Source: Glo-17 sp964637835 (GTDB taxonomy: Bacteria; Krumholzibacteriota; Krumholzibacteriia; LZORAL124-64-63). From it: a DNA stretch of 64,000 bases. A program made the position numbers and the translations under genes. The notes beneath the pieces are model-generated. The model worked only from the letters and a program-made list of their open reading frames with translations, did no database searches and was not told the DNA's origin. The stretch spans positions 16,337 through 80,336 of the forward strand of contig CAZWYF010000013.1 of NCBI GenBank assembly GCA_964637835.1, given 5' to 3'. Positions 7,892 through 16,329 of the stretch are shown here, piece by piece; position 1 is the stretch's first letter; every line of letters starts with the position of its first letter.

Positions 7892-9888
7892 GCGTCTGAC
7901 TCTCCTTCCTGAGTTCGATTCCGTTCGAGTTGTTCACGATGTTCCTGTTCCTGCTGGCGGATCTCCGCCTGTACGTCTTCGGGGGGCAACAGGTGCACGC
8001 CGGAGAGATAGGCCGCGGCGACCTGGTAGGCCTCGCAGTCGCGGTAGTCGTGGCGTGCCCCCGAGTGGACCGGCTTCCATCGCTCCACGGCCTGGCGACC
8101 GGGCTCGACCGTCTTGTGCACCGCCGCCATGTGCTGGTTGTAGTCCGGGTCGTTGGTCTGGTTCAGCAGCCACACCTCCGGGACCTCCGGTCTGGGACGT
8201 CGCTCGGTGGGCATGCCGGTGGCGATCAGGTCGGCCAGCAGGTCATTGCAGCGGTGCGTGTCCACCATCAGGCCGTTCAACTCGGAGGCGTCGAAGTTCG
8301 CCTTGCTCGATCCGGCCTTGCCCAGCGGGTTCTTCATTCGCCAGTAAAGCCCGTCGGTTCGGTTGCTGCTGGCGCCCTTGATCGCCATCACCTTCGCCTG
8401 GCGCGGAATCACCCAGCGGTAGACCTGCATCGTGCGCGACAGGTCGAGCCACTGGTCTTCGGTGCCCCCCGAGTCGATAAGCGCGTGGGCGATCTCCATC
8501 GGCCCCATGTCGGCGTCGGCAACGGGGTACGTGGTCAGGAAGAGCACGCGGTCCAGCTCGTCGAAGCTCATCAGCTTGCCATGCCAGACCCGCTGGGATC
8601 GCAGGTTGCTCCCCCACGCCCGCACAACGACGTAGAAGTGATCCGACTGCGTGTCGATAGTCGCCAGCAGCCGAAACGCCCACGGAGGCACCTTCCCGGC
8701 CGGCAGCGTCGCCCGGAAGCATTTCTGGGCGAAGATGTTCTTGCTGAAGCGCGTGACCTGGTTCTCAAACGGCACGCCGAGGGTTTCCGTGCGGAAGTTG
8801 AAGGACCGGTTCAGGTCACCCTCGGCCAGCAGGAACTCCGAGACCACGCTCGCCCAGCTCTCCCACAGGCAGTACAGCGCGGAGATCTGGAAGCCGACCC
8901 GCGTGCCGGTCGGCCAGCGGGTGACGGCCTCGGCGTCCTCGACCACTTCGCCCCAGTAGTCGACCACCTCGCCGCGCTCTGTCGTCCACCGTCCGGCCTG
9001 GACCATGGAGCGTTTCCGGTCCTCCTCGATCCGCTCACCGCAGTGGATGCATTCGTACCACGCCGCGCCGTTCTGCATGACCAGGTCGGCCCGCTCCCGC
9101 TTGTTGCGCGTCTTGTACTGCTCCCACTTCACCTGCGTCCAGATCAGCCGCTGGAACGCTCCGCAGTGGGGGCAAGGGACGTAGAACTGCAGCTTCACAC
9201 TGGAGGCTTCATACAGCTGGTGGATCGCCCCGGCCGTCGTCGTCGGCGTGGATACGTTGATCTGCAGCCGACGGTCGCCGTACGTTCGCGTTCGCTTCCA
9301 GGTCCGGGCCACGGCGTCGGGCTCATCGCCCGCCCAGCTCTCGAACTTGTCGACCTCGTCGTTGAAGACCACGCGCATCGGGTCCGACGCCGTCGCCGTG
9401 GCAGATCCCGACCACATCAGGTGGAGCAGGAACCCGTTGAGCAGACCGATCTGTTCGAGCTGCACGTCGCGAGTGGACGAGCTCAGCAGCTCACGCAAGA
9501 CCGGGGTCCGCTTGAACAGGGGCATCAGCCGGTTCTTTACGATTTTGCGACCCTTGGTTCGGTTCGGCAGGCCCAGCCCCACCGGGTCCGGCTCCATGTG
9601 AGCCAGGTAACCCAGGATGTTCCGACCAGCCTCGGAGACGCCGATCTGGGCCGCCTTCATCACGTTGGCCTGCACCACGCCCGGCTTGAGCGGGATGTCC
9701 ATGATCCCCTGCAGGTACGGGGCGTTGGCATTGCGGTAGGGCCCGGTGATGTCCGCATCGGCCTTGGTCAGTCGGCGATGGCGCTCGGCCCACTCACTGG
9801 GCCTGATCGGGTCGGCCGGGAGCCAGGCACCGCGTTCGCTCTCGGTCCACAGATCCGCCGGCGGCGCGTAGAGCTCACTAGTCGCCAT
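7870..9888 (-). CDS. terL: Terminase large subunit, lambda gpA family
   Basis: 672 residues. The packaging motor: an ATPase that translocates DNA and a nuclease that cuts concatemers. The N-terminal ATPase has a deviant Walker A (KAAQIGVSE, 78-86) and a Walker B in MRVVFNDEVDKF (171-182). A CPHC/CIHC zinc pair lies near residue 240-285, as in GpA proteins. The nuclease domain begins near LLATIDTQSDHFYVVV (about 408) with further Asp residues toward the C-terminus. The start overlaps the small-subunit stop by 11 bp. GpA-type terminases usually cut at cos sites. Confidence 0.95.
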   Translation of the reverse strand: MATSELYAPPADLWTESERGAWLPADPIRPSEWAERHRRLTKADADITGPYRNANAPYLQGIMDIPLKPGVVQANVMKAAQIGVSEAGRNILGYLAHMEPDPVGLGLPNRTKGRKIVKNRLMPLFKRTPVLRELLSSSTRDVQLEQIGLLNGFLLHLMWSGSATATASDPMRVVFNDEVDKFESWAGDEPDAVARTWKRTRTYGDRRLQINVSTPTTTAGAIHQLYEASSVKLQFYVPCPHCGAFQRLIWTQVKWEQYKTRNKRERADLVMQNGAAWYECIHCGERIEEDRKRSMVQAGRWTTERGEVVDYWGEVVEDAEAVTRWPTGTRVGFQISALYCLWESWASVVSEFLLAEGDLNRSFNFRTETLGVPFENQVTRFSKNIFAQKCFRATLPAGKVPPWAFRLLATIDTQSDHFYVVVRAWGSNLRSQRVWHGKLMSFDELDRVLFLTTYPVADADMGPMEIAHALIDSGGTEDQWLDLSRTMQVYRWVIPRQAKVMAIKGASSNRTDGLYWRMKNPLGKAGSSKANFDASELNGLMVDTHRCNDLLADLIATGMPTERRPRPEVPEVWLLNQTNDPDYNQHMAAVHKTVEPGRQAVERWKPVHSGARHDYRDCEAYQVAAAYLSGVHLLPPEDVQAEIRQQEQEHREQLERNRTQEGESDAWTPTPM

Positions 9889-10387
9889 GAGAGAAGTCCT
9901 CCAGTAGCTCGGTGATTCGCTGGGTGAGGATGGCCTCGATCTCGTCGCGGCTGGCGTTGACCAGCTGGGCCGACAGCGACCGGGGCAACGCCAGCAGGGA
10001 TGACCGCACGGCGTGGATCTGACGGAGGATCCGCTCCTGGCATTGCCGAGCGTCGTGCAGGTCGCCGGCCTCCTTCAGCCGCCGTTGCCGCACAGCCAGG
10101 GTCCGCTCGATCTTGTACTGGATGTCCGCCTTCTGCTTCGCGGTGAGCTCGCCGAACTCCGCCTTGCCGGCGGCGGCCTGGGCCATCCGCTTGCGGTAGG
10201 CCTTGGCCGGGTCGGGCTTGAGGTGGATCTCCATCCATGACGTGACCTGCGAGACGTCCCAAGGCCCGGTGCGCGAGAACGGCCAGTCCGGACGGGCCAA
10301 CCATTTGCGCACCGTCGACTCGGCCCGACCGACCTGGCGGCCCAGAGAGCGAATCGACTTCGCTTTGCCGTGGTCCTTCCTTGCCAT
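9878..10387 (-). CDS. terS: Terminase small subunit, Nu1-like
   Basis: 169 residues. Recognises the packaging site and hands it to the large subunit. The N-terminal part has a helix-turn-helix (SIRSLGRQVGRAESTVRKWL) followed by the WPF...GPWDVSQVTSW wing typical of Nu1-type proteins; the rest is helical and would oligomerise or bind terL. The ATG at 10387 is chosen; a GTG at 10444 would add 19 residues, and neither has a clear Shine-Dalgarno sequence. Confidence 0.85.
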   Translation of the reverse strand: MARKDHGKAKSIRSLGRQVGRAESTVRKWLARPDWPFSRTGPWDVSQVTSWMEIHLKPDPAKAYRKRMAQAAAGKAEFGELTAKQKADIQYKIERTLAVRQRRLKEAGDLHDARQCQERILRQIHAVRSSLLALPRSLSAQLVNASRDEIEAILTQRITELLEDFSHGD

Positions 10388-10547
10388 CTCGCTGGTTCTC
10401 GTCTCCGTTCGTCCTGCGTTCACTGTGCCCCCACTGAGGGGCACTTCGCCGCGAGGCCCGCATCAGCCCACTCGCCGATGCGCCCCTGCGGTACTGGTTT
10501 TCCGAGCCCCAAAAACTGCGAGGGACCGGGCCGTCCGATCACCCGCA
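10388..10547. other. Non-coding gap at the cos position
   Basis: 160 bp with no convincing gene, directly upstream of the small terminase gene, where lambda carries cos. It contains a 7-bp perfect hairpin (GTGCCCC at 10425-10431, GGGGCAC at 10438-10444) and a shorter dyad (GTTTT/AAAAC). No cleavage site can be read from sequence alone. Second copy at 49355-49514. Confidence 0.4.
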
Positions 10548-12059
10548 CTACGGGGGGGCCTCCGGAGGAACCGAAGCATCGCCGGCGGCGACAGCCCGTG
10601 CCCGGCGGGCTCGCCCTTGAACCTGTGCCCACTTGCCCGGGGCCGTGGCCTTCATCAGCTCGTTCATCTGCCAACGCCAGAGCGCACCGTTGGTCTCCCG
10701 GGGCGGCTGGCGGCGCTTGGCCACCTTGACCGCCCGCTTCTTCGCCTTGCCATAGATCTGCTGCACCACCCCCGGCGGCAGACCACAGTGCAGCACCGCG
10801 TCCCAGCACGCTGCGAAGTTGCCCAGCTCCCCATCCCGGAAATGCTCCGGCGTGCGGGGCGTCCCGCCCGGGCCACCCCGCCTGGCCTGGGTGGCGATGA
10901 CGGTCTGCGTCGGGTAGAGCATCGTGAAGATCACCCCGGCGACCTGCTCGGGGTCACCGGCCACCCCGAGCTGACTCCGGTCCGTTTCGCCCCTCTGGGG
11001 CGGGTCGGCTTCGGTCGGCTCCATCGGCTTCTCGGCTTCCGGTGGCGGATTGCGTTGCGGTGGCGGTGGCCCGCTCTGGTCGGCGTGATGGTCTTCGTCA
11101 CCGTCTCCGGGCGGGCGGGAGGGGTCTGTGTTCCCGTCCCGGTCCGGAGTTGGGGGCTCTGCCCCGTCGCCGTTCGCGTTCTTGTCCCCGCCGTGGCCTT
11201 CTGCGCATGGCGGGCGATCCGAGTCGGCTTGTTTTTGTTTCTGTTCCTGTCTGCCGTTGCCGTTGGCCGACAGGCCGTTCTTGTTCCTGTTCCCGTTCCC
11301 GTTCCTGTTCCTGTTACAGTCCCCCCCCGGCTTTCCGGCGGACGACGGTCGCTCGCCGGCCGCTCGCCGGCCGCCGGCCGTCCTGTGACCGTCGTCCGCC
11401 GGTCGCTCGCCGGATTGCGGCCGCCCTTCGCCGGCCGCCGGCCGGTCTGTGACCGTCGCGTGACCGTCGTCCGCCGGTCGCTCGCCGGATTGCGGCCGCC
11501 CTTCGCCGGAATGCGGCCGGTCTGCGGCGGAATCGGCCTGTTCTGCGTCCGCATCCTGCGATTCTTCGCTCGCATCCTCATCTTTCTCGCCCGATTCCTG
11601 CTCTTCTTCCCCGGACTCGGCCGGGAACCGCTCGGCCGGGACATCCTTCACCACCGCCTTTTCGAAGTCCGGCGGCGCGACCTGCTCCATCAGTTGCACC
11701 TGGTCGAGCGCCTTGAAGGCTTTCTTCAGCAGGGTCTGGTCGGGGATCCCCAGCAGGATCGCCATCTCCGACCAGCTCGGCGGCCGGTATCCCCACGTCA
11801 GGACGAACCCGCGCAGGGCGACGCTCTGGTTGGAGGTGAACCGCAGCACCTCGCTGTAGACACCGAGGTAGGCAAGGCCATCCTTCATGGCCTTGATTGC
11901 CTGGAGCTTGCGGGCGTGCTGCTGTTGCTGGGGTTCGTTGGCCGCCCCGGTCAGGAGCTTCACAAACGGAAGCGGGGAGCTTCGCCCCTTCCGCTGGGCT
12001 TCCCCGGGCTCGAAGAGCCCCCGGTATTCCACGACGTGCCAGACATTACGTTTCGCCAT
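10548..12059 (-). CDS. Replication-type winged-helix protein with long repetitive linker
   Basis: 503 residues. Residues 45-125 resemble the N-terminal DNA-binding domain of phage replication proteins (a winged helix with PSWSEMAILLGIPDQTLLKKAFKAL). Residues 130-345 are an acidic, Asn/Gly/Pro-rich disordered linker containing two copies of a RPQSGERPADDGH peptide and an alternating RN/GN tract. Residues 355-503 form a compact basic C-terminal part, probably helical, of unknown fold. A replication-initiator or helicase-loader role, like lambda O, is inference from the wing-helix and operon position. It is the last gene of the early operon. Confidence 0.6.
   Translation of the reverse strand: MAKRNVWHVVEYRGLFEPGEAQRKGRSSPLPFVKLLTGAANEPQQQQHARKLQAIKAMKDGLAYLGVYSEVLRFTSNQSVALRGFVLTWGYRPPSWSEMAILLGIPDQTLLKKAFKALDQVQLMEQVAPPDFEKAVVKDVPAERFPAESGEEEQESGEKDEDASEESQDADAEQADSAADRPHSGEGRPQSGERPADDGHATVTDRPAAGEGRPQSGERPADDGHRTAGGRRAAGERPSSAGKPGGDCNRNRNGNGNRNKNGLSANGNGRQEQKQKQADSDRPPCAEGHGGDKNANGDGAEPPTPDRDGNTDPSRPPGDGDEDHHADQSGPPPPQRNPPPEAEKPMEPTEADPPQRGETDRSQLGVAGDPEQVAGVIFTMLYPTQTVIATQARRGGPGGTPRTPEHFRDGELGNFAACWDAVLHCGLPPGVVQQIYGKAKKRAVKVAKRRQPPRETNGALWRWQMNELMKATAPGKWAQVQGRARRARAVAAGDASVPPEAPP
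11270..11535. repeat. Low-complexity and tandem repeats inside the winged-helix gene
   Basis: GTTCC(T/C)-type hexamers recur at about 11278-11320 (the Asn-Arg-Asn-Gly tract). GTCGTCCGCCGGTCGCTCGC occurs at 11392-11411 and again at 11466-11485, each leading into the same Gly-Glu-Arg-Pro coding block. GCCGGCCGCCGG palindromes cluster between them. Second copy at 50237-50502. Confidence 0.7.
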
Positions 12060-12234
12060 CCGTAGCCTCGTTTTCCTTCTTCGTTCCTTCGATCGCCCGC
12101 AGAGTCTGCCGGGCGTACCACACGGGGCAGTGCCCCTTTGTTTCGATGACCCGCCGGGCCAGGTCGGCCGACAGCCGCATGGCCTTGCCCCGTCGCCGCC
12201 GACGCCGCCATGCCCGGGCGAGTCGTCGGATCAT
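12046..12234 (-). CDS. Small basic protein, unknown
   Basis: 62 residues, starting with an Arg-rich segment (AWRRRRRRG) and ending acidic. Contains CPVWYARQTLRAIEGTK. It starts in an ATGA overlap with the upstream stop and overlaps the following gene by 14 bp. The basic head suggests nucleic-acid binding, but no family is recognised. Confidence 0.6.
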   Translation of the reverse strand: MIRRLARAWRRRRRRGKAMRLSADLARRVIETKGHCPVWYARQTLRAIEGTKKENEATDGET

Positions 12235-12542
12235 TCCTCGCGACTCCCGTCCGGGTGAACCACGGGAAGATCTTCAAGCGATTGCCCCGGATTGAGCGTG
12301 GGGATCTCGTCGAATGTCTCCCCGCGATGCATGTCGAACGCCGGCTCATCGCAGATTTTCAGCACGTCTATCACCGCCTTAATCTGCCGTTCGTGTTTGA
12401 GCGTCGGCCACGCCCCGCTGATCAGCACGCCGTTTCGGCTGGCGGAGATCTCGGCGTTGTCGTAGCCAGGCGGATCGACCAGCCTGTGGCGGATCACCAC
12501 ACCGTCCATAATCGTGTGCACCTTGTAGGTCCGGAACGTCAT
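12231..12542 (-). CDS. Small protein, unknown
   Basis: 103 residues. The start at 12542 (MTFRTYKVHT) is chosen because its ATG overlaps the upstream stop as ATGA; the frame is open further up. Beta-rich first half (YKVHTIMDGVVIRHRLVD), acidic C-terminus. Not recognised. Part of the chain of overlapping genes following the PRTRC ThiF-like gene. Confidence 0.65.
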   Translation of the reverse strand: MTFRTYKVHTIMDGVVIRHRLVDPPGYDNAEISASRNGVLISGAWPTLKHERQIKAVIDVLKICDEPAFDMHRGETFDEIPTLNPGQSLEDLPVVHPDGSREE

Positions 12543-12733
12543 GCCGTGGCCTCCTGGGGCTGGTAGTTCGCGGCCCGGAGGAATCTCTCCAGGCACAGCC
12601 CGGTGCAGAGATGCTTGTACTCGCCGTCATGGCAAACGGTGGTCCAGCCCGCTTCGCAAAGCTGGTCGAGGATCTTCCCGGTCGGCTCGATGTCCATGCT
12701 GCCACCACACCAGTCGCACTCGTAAATGATCAT
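12539..12733 (-). CDS. Small cysteine-rich (zinc-finger-like) protein
   Basis: 64 residues with Cys at 6, 9, 26, 34, 43 and 47, opening YECDWCGGS, which suggests a zinc-binding fold. Starts in an ATGA overlap with the ThiF-like gene and ends overlapping the next. Function unknown. Confidence 0.65.
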   Translation of the reverse strand: MIIYECDWCGGSMDIEPTGKILDQLCEAGWTTVCHDGEYKHLCTGLCLERFLRAANYQPQEATA

Positions 12734-13587
12734 GCCGATTTTCCTTCCGCCTCATCCTTCCACGGCTCGAAGAGTTCGCGCGTCAGTGTCCGGGCCGCCG
12801 ATCGGCCGTCCGACACGTTGAAGTAGATCTGCGGGGTGCTCACCACGCGGTCGACCAGAACCTGCTTGACGATCGTCGCGGCCGACAGCGCCGCCAGTGC
12901 GTTCACGCCGAATCCCTGCTGGGCGAACGGCTGATCGGCACAGCTCGCCCGGCCCTTCGTTCGGCGAGCTTTGAGCACCTTCGGGTTCATGGCGGCGATG
13001 TTCGGCAGGGAGATCACCGCCTTGCCCCGCGGCCACTGGCGCCACTGTCGTCCCAGCCGTTGGCCGTCGTGGGTGGTGCCCAGCACGGCCTGGCCGTGGC
13101 GGAGCTCGTTGCCCACGTCCAGCCACAGCCCGACGGGTATTGCCTCGGCGATCATCCGGCGGCTGGTCAATGTGTCGGTAGCGGTGACGGTCAGGCCGAT
13201 CATCGCCATCCAGGCGATCTCGGCGCGAGTCAGGTGCCGCGCCCGGGCCGCGGCGGCGATCCCGAACTGCCCGGCCAGGCGCAGGGCGACGGCCTCGGCC
13301 TTATTGAGACCGACCTCCCACGGGAAGAAATTCTGGCGGCCGATGTTCCGCTGCTCGACGACGTCGCCGTCCCACAGCTCCAGCTCGACGTTCAGCCGGT
13401 ACCCGGCGATCATCCGCCCGAGATGCTCGGCCAGGATCGCCCCGGTCCCCCCGCAGCCGACCAGTCGCACGCGGGAGACCCTCGGCGGGGCGTAGACTCT
13501 CGCGGCGACCTTCGCCGGCATCAACGGGCAACGGTCGCACTTGGTCCGCCGGCGACGTTTGGATTTCTTCTGCGAGGTTGCGGCCAT
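12730..13587 (-). CDS. PRTRC system ThiF-family (E1-like) protein
   Basis: 285 residues. Adenylyltransferase of the ThiF/MoeB/E1 superfamily in the PRTRC group. The nucleotide loop is GCGGTG at 44-49; the acidic residue follows at Asp73 (LWDGDVV), then N81, RQ at 84-85 and K96, all expected for ATP binding. An N-terminal CDRCP and Arg-rich stretch precede it. It would activate a carboxylate or a small protein's C-terminus; the substrate is unknown. The ATG at 13587 overlaps the upstream stop (TGATG); a longer frame to 13779 is rejected. Its upstream neighbours are PRTRC B and probable F. Confidence 0.88.
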   Translation of the reverse strand: MAATSQKKSKRRRRTKCDRCPLMPAKVAARVYAPPRVSRVRLVGCGGTGAILAEHLGRMIAGYRLNVELELWDGDVVEQRNIGRQNFFPWEVGLNKAEAVALRLAGQFGIAAAARARHLTRAEIAWMAMIGLTVTATDTLTSRRMIAEAIPVGLWLDVGNELRHGQAVLGTTHDGQRLGRQWRQWPRGKAVISLPNIAAMNPKVLKARRTKGRASCADQPFAQQGFGVNALAALSAATIVKQVLVDRVVSTPQIYFNVSDGRSAARTLTRELFEPWKDEAEGKSA

Positions 13588-14390
13588 CAGACAACCCCCT
13601 TGAGCATCTCGCCGGCCGTGCCCAGACGCTGAAGCGCCTGCAGGGGTACGCGCCCCTTGGTCTTGCGGTAGGCGTCGAAGATGTTTCGGTAGCCGCTCAA
13701 CCCCCCGCCGAGGTGGTCGGTGAACAGTGTTTTGATGAAGCCATGCTCGAAGACCAGCGCCGGCGTCAGGCCTTCCCATTCGTCATGGTCGAGCGACACC
13801 GACCCCATGCAGACCCGGCCGGTTTCGTAGCAGTTCGGGAGGGGCGCCGCGTACAGCGGCGTGTCGGCCGTCGGCCGCACGGTTCGGGAGGCGTAGGCCA
13901 TCACCTTCTGCACACGCTTCCAGCGGACCGCCCCGGCGTCGGTGAGCTGACCGCTCAGCTCGAAGACCAGGTTCGGCAGCAGCAGCCGGAAGCGTCGGTT
14001 CCGGCTGCCGATCTCGCATCGGATGGTGGCCTTGCCTCTCCGGCGGATGGCCACCGCGTGGACCTCTCCGTTGGCGTCGAAACCGGTGGCCAGCGTGTCC
14101 GGCCAGGCGGGCACGTAGCGTGTCGCCCCCGCCATGCCCGCCTCGCGGAAGATCTCCACCACGTCGATCGGGTCGACGTACCGCACGTCCTTCGCCTTGC
14201 CCCACCGGGTCAGGACCAGGGCGTGCTCATAGACGTCGATGCTGGCCAGCAGCTCCTGGCGGGGCAGCTCCGCCGCCGGAGAGGTCTTGCCCTTGGCCGT
14301 CTTCCGCTTGCGACCCTTGCGGACCTTCCGCGGCTTCCGCCGGGCCAGCTCCCGGTTGTGCAGAACGCACATCGTTTCTAGATCCCACAT
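13587..14390 (-). CDS. PRTRC system protein B
   Basis: 267 residues. The signature region APLPNCYETGRVCMGSV near residue 190 matches the PLPN...GRVC motif of PRTRC protein B. Upstream, LLLPNLVFELSG is also family-like. The N-terminus has a Lys/Arg-rich insertion (residues 15-35). No enzyme activity is known for this family. It overlaps the upstream probable F gene by 13 bp and the ThiF gene start by TGATG. An alternative ATG lies at 14372. Confidence 0.8.
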   Translation of the reverse strand: MWDLETMCVLHNRELARRKPRKVRKGRKRKTAKGKTSPAAELPRQELLASIDVYEHALVLTRWGKAKDVRYVDPIDVVEIFREAGMAGATRYVPAWPDTLATGFDANGEVHAVAIRRRGKATIRCEIGSRNRRFRLLLPNLVFELSGQLTDAGAVRWKRVQKVMAYASRTVRPTADTPLYAAPLPNCYETGRVCMGSVSLDHDEWEGLTPALVFEHGFIKTLFTDHLGGGLSGYRNIFDAYRKTKGRVPLQALQRLGTAGEMLKGVV

Positions 14391-15445
14391 GGCGTATCCC
14401 CTCCCACGCGGAGCAGATCCTCGATCAGGCGATGCCAGAACCTGCTCGGCGCATCCTGATCCACCTGCCTCACGAGCTGGTCGGTGTAACGTCGGACGTG
14501 TGCCACCTCGCGGCAGAGCTGCACGAACCGGCCAACCTCCTCGCCGCTGGTCAGCGGAAAGGTCATATCACACAGTTGGTCGCCATACAGGGCCAGATAG
14601 CCGAAGGAGCATTCGGCCATGGCCTGCAGCGCCGCCGGCCACGGGCGACGGAGTTTGTCGCGGTGCTGGCCGGCGACCACGTCGGCCAGCACCTCGGTTG
14701 CCCGGTCGATGAGGCGGCGGGGCGCCAGGGACTGGCGCAGCTTTACCCGCCCCTGATGCACCGTGAAGCTCAGGGCGCTTTCAGGAAACGCCGGCACTCG
14801 GCCGTTGCCGTGCATGGCCATGTGCAGGTCGCCGAGGAAGCTGATCACCGTGTGTTCGTCGGACCCTTCCCACTCGTGATAGTCGTACACCGGCAGGCAT
14901 CCGTTGGCCGGGTCGAACCATTCGCCTGTCTCATAGGCCCATTGCTGCTGCGGAAAGTAGATACCCTCGGGGAATCCCATCTGCTCCAGCACGTCCACCA
15001 GGTACGCCAGCACCGGCCAGGGGGTCTCCGTCAAGGCATGGTCAATGTCGACGTCGATTCCCTGGTCGGTCATCCACTCATGCGACGCCCGGGCCAGCAC
15101 GCCCAGGTGCAGGTGCTCTTCCTCACCGCCGCATGCCGGGCCTTTCGGCCGTTTCTTCGGGTCGGGGATCTGGGAGAAGAGCACCGGCCGCCGGCAGGGT
15201 CGTCCGGTCTGCCCGTCGAGCTGCGCCGTGTACCGCTGCCCGAAAGACCAGCCCTCGAGGTTCCCGCCCCACATAGGGCTGTACTCGTCGTTCGGCCCGG
15301 GTGAACTCGCGTATGGTGTCGGGTTTTCGATCAGCTCCCGAAGCGTCAGCGGGATCCCCGCCGAGTCCGGCAGGCCCTCATCGTACGGCTTCAGGTCCGA
15401 CCGCCGCCGGTCAATGGCCTCCGCGATGGCTGCTCCGAGGCTCAT
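14378..15445 (-). CDS. Probable PRTRC system protein F
   Basis: 355 residues, soluble, with acidic aromatic-rich segments (YDYHEWEGSDEH; QQWAYETGEWFDP). Length and position between the protein C/ParB end and protein B fit PRTRC protein F, but I recognise it mainly by context. The ATG at 15445 is chosen for its ATGA overlap with the upstream membrane-protein stop; a longer frame to 15550 exists. Contains the possible metal-ligand stretch EEEHLHLGV. Confidence 0.55.
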   Translation of the reverse strand: MSLGAAIAEAIDRRRSDLKPYDEGLPDSAGIPLTLRELIENPTPYASSPGPNDEYSPMWGGNLEGWSFGQRYTAQLDGQTGRPCRRPVLFSQIPDPKKRPKGPACGGEEEHLHLGVLARASHEWMTDQGIDVDIDHALTETPWPVLAYLVDVLEQMGFPEGIYFPQQQWAYETGEWFDPANGCLPVYDYHEWEGSDEHTVISFLGDLHMAMHGNGRVPAFPESALSFTVHQGRVKLRQSLAPRRLIDRATEVLADVVAGQHRDKLRRPWPAALQAMAECSFGYLALYGDQLCDMTFPLTSGEEVGRFVQLCREVAHVRRYTDQLVRQVDQDAPSRFWHRLIEDLLRVGGDTPCGI

Positions 15446-15834
15446 GCGGCCTCTCCCTGCTCGGCCGTATAGCACGTTGCGCACAGCCAAACGCCTTCGA
15501 GGTCTATCGACATCATCTCGCCGTCGGCCCATCGTCCGCACGCCTCGCACCGCTCATAGCCGCCCAGCCGCGAGGCCTCGGCCCCATGGCCTGGGCCATC
15601 CTCGGCTACCTGACGGGTCGCCCGGACGAACCCAACCACGGCCAGCCCTTCGAACAGCAGGTACTGCCCCGCGAGGCCCCATGCTCCGATAGCGAATCCG
15701 AACGCGACCCACAGGCCGTTGCCGACCATCCAGGCGACGAAACCCATTGCCCGGCGATCCGCTCGAGGGCTGGTCACCAGGGCGGCTCCCGCGATGGCCA
15801 GGAACATGGCCGGATATTGGAGGGCCCACATCAT
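15442..15834 (-). CDS. Small membrane protein with C-terminal zinc ribbon
   Basis: 130 residues. Hydrophobic segments at about 4-20, 30-50 and 52-70 are followed by a cytosolic zinc ribbon with Cys 96, 99, 118 and 121 (CEACG...CATC). It lies inside the PRTRC gene group between small genes and probable F, with ATGA overlaps on both sides. It is not a known PRTRC component, so it may tether the complex to the membrane or be a passenger; this is inference. Confidence 0.65.
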   Translation of the reverse strand: MMWALQYPAMFLAIAGAALVTSPRADRRAMGFVAWMVGNGLWVAFGFAIGAWGLAGQYLLFEGLAVVGFVRATRQVAEDGPGHGAEASRLGGYERCEACGRWADGEMMSIDLEGVWLCATCYTAEQGEAA

Positions 15835-16094
15835 GCGGTCTCCACGTCACGCCCGGCCGGATGGTTCGGACGCTCCAGCTCCGCCACCACCTCGTCAACC
15901 GTCCCCACCACATCCAGCACCGGGCCTTGGGCCACATACACGCTGCACCAGGCGCGGCGAAGGCCCATATCCACGTCCACGCCTCCGACTCGAACCGCCA
16001 GCACGCTGCAGGGGCGGACGGCCATCGAGCCGACATGCCGGTGCCCGCCTTGCGGATCCCTCAGTTTCAGTGTCACGAAGTCCATGCCGAGCAT
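15831..16094 (-). CDS. Small protein, unknown (PRTRC region)
   Basis: 87 residues, beta-rich (VTLKLRD, CSVLAVRVGGVDVDM, CSVYVAQGPVLDVVGTVDEVV). Not recognised. Starts 3 bp after the upstream stop and ends in an ATGA overlap with the membrane-protein gene. Confidence 0.6.
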   Translation of the reverse strand: MLGMDFVTLKLRDPQGGHRHVGSMAVRPCSVLAVRVGGVDVDMGLRRAWCSVYVAQGPVLDVVGTVDEVVAELERPNHPAGRDVETA

Positions 16095-16097
16095 TGC

Positions 16098-16328
16098 TCA
16101 CCCATTCCTTCCGCATAGGATATTCAGTGCATTCTCTTCGATGCTCAGGATTTTCCCGGCGATCTCTTCGCCACTCCCAAGGACCGCGTATCGCTCGCCG
16201 CCGGCCGGCACCACGGTGCAGTGACGTTCCAGCCCGGGGGCCGGTCCGCCGTCCACCACGTGCATGACGGTATAGGGGTTCGCGTGCAGCGTCCCGCCAT
16301 CCTTGAGTGTCAACTCGATCGAAACCAT
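16098..16328 (-). CDS. Small protein, unknown (PRTRC region)
   Basis: 76 residues. The ATG at 16328 lies one base after the stop of protein C; a longer frame to 16355 is rejected. Beta-rich start (MVSIELTLKDGGTLHAN) and a repeated strand-turn pattern. Similar in size and style to the next gene, so the two may be diverged relatives. Not recognised. Confidence 0.6.
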   Translation of the reverse strand: MVSIELTLKDGGTLHANPYTVMHVVDGGPAPGLERHCTVVPAGGERYAVLGSGEEIAGKILSIEENALNILCGRNG

Positions 16329-16329
16329 C

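Noticed and set aside
7930..9915. 661-codon plus-strand open frame opposite the terminase gene
   Set aside because: It is a GC-driven shadow of the minus-strand terminase gene, with low-complexity His/Arg/Val composition and no domain.
11270..11535. CRISPR array
   Set aside because: The repeats are short, adjacent and in frame with a protein linker, without unique spacers or cas genes.
10203..12065. 620-codon plus-strand frame
   Set aside because: Mirror of the repetitive winged-helix gene; its Val/Pro and Phe/Leu runs are the complement of that gene's repeats.
13578..14381. 267-codon plus-strand frame opposite PRTRC protein B
   Set aside because: Matches the minus gene almost end to end; only the minus strand has the family motifs and stop-start overlaps.
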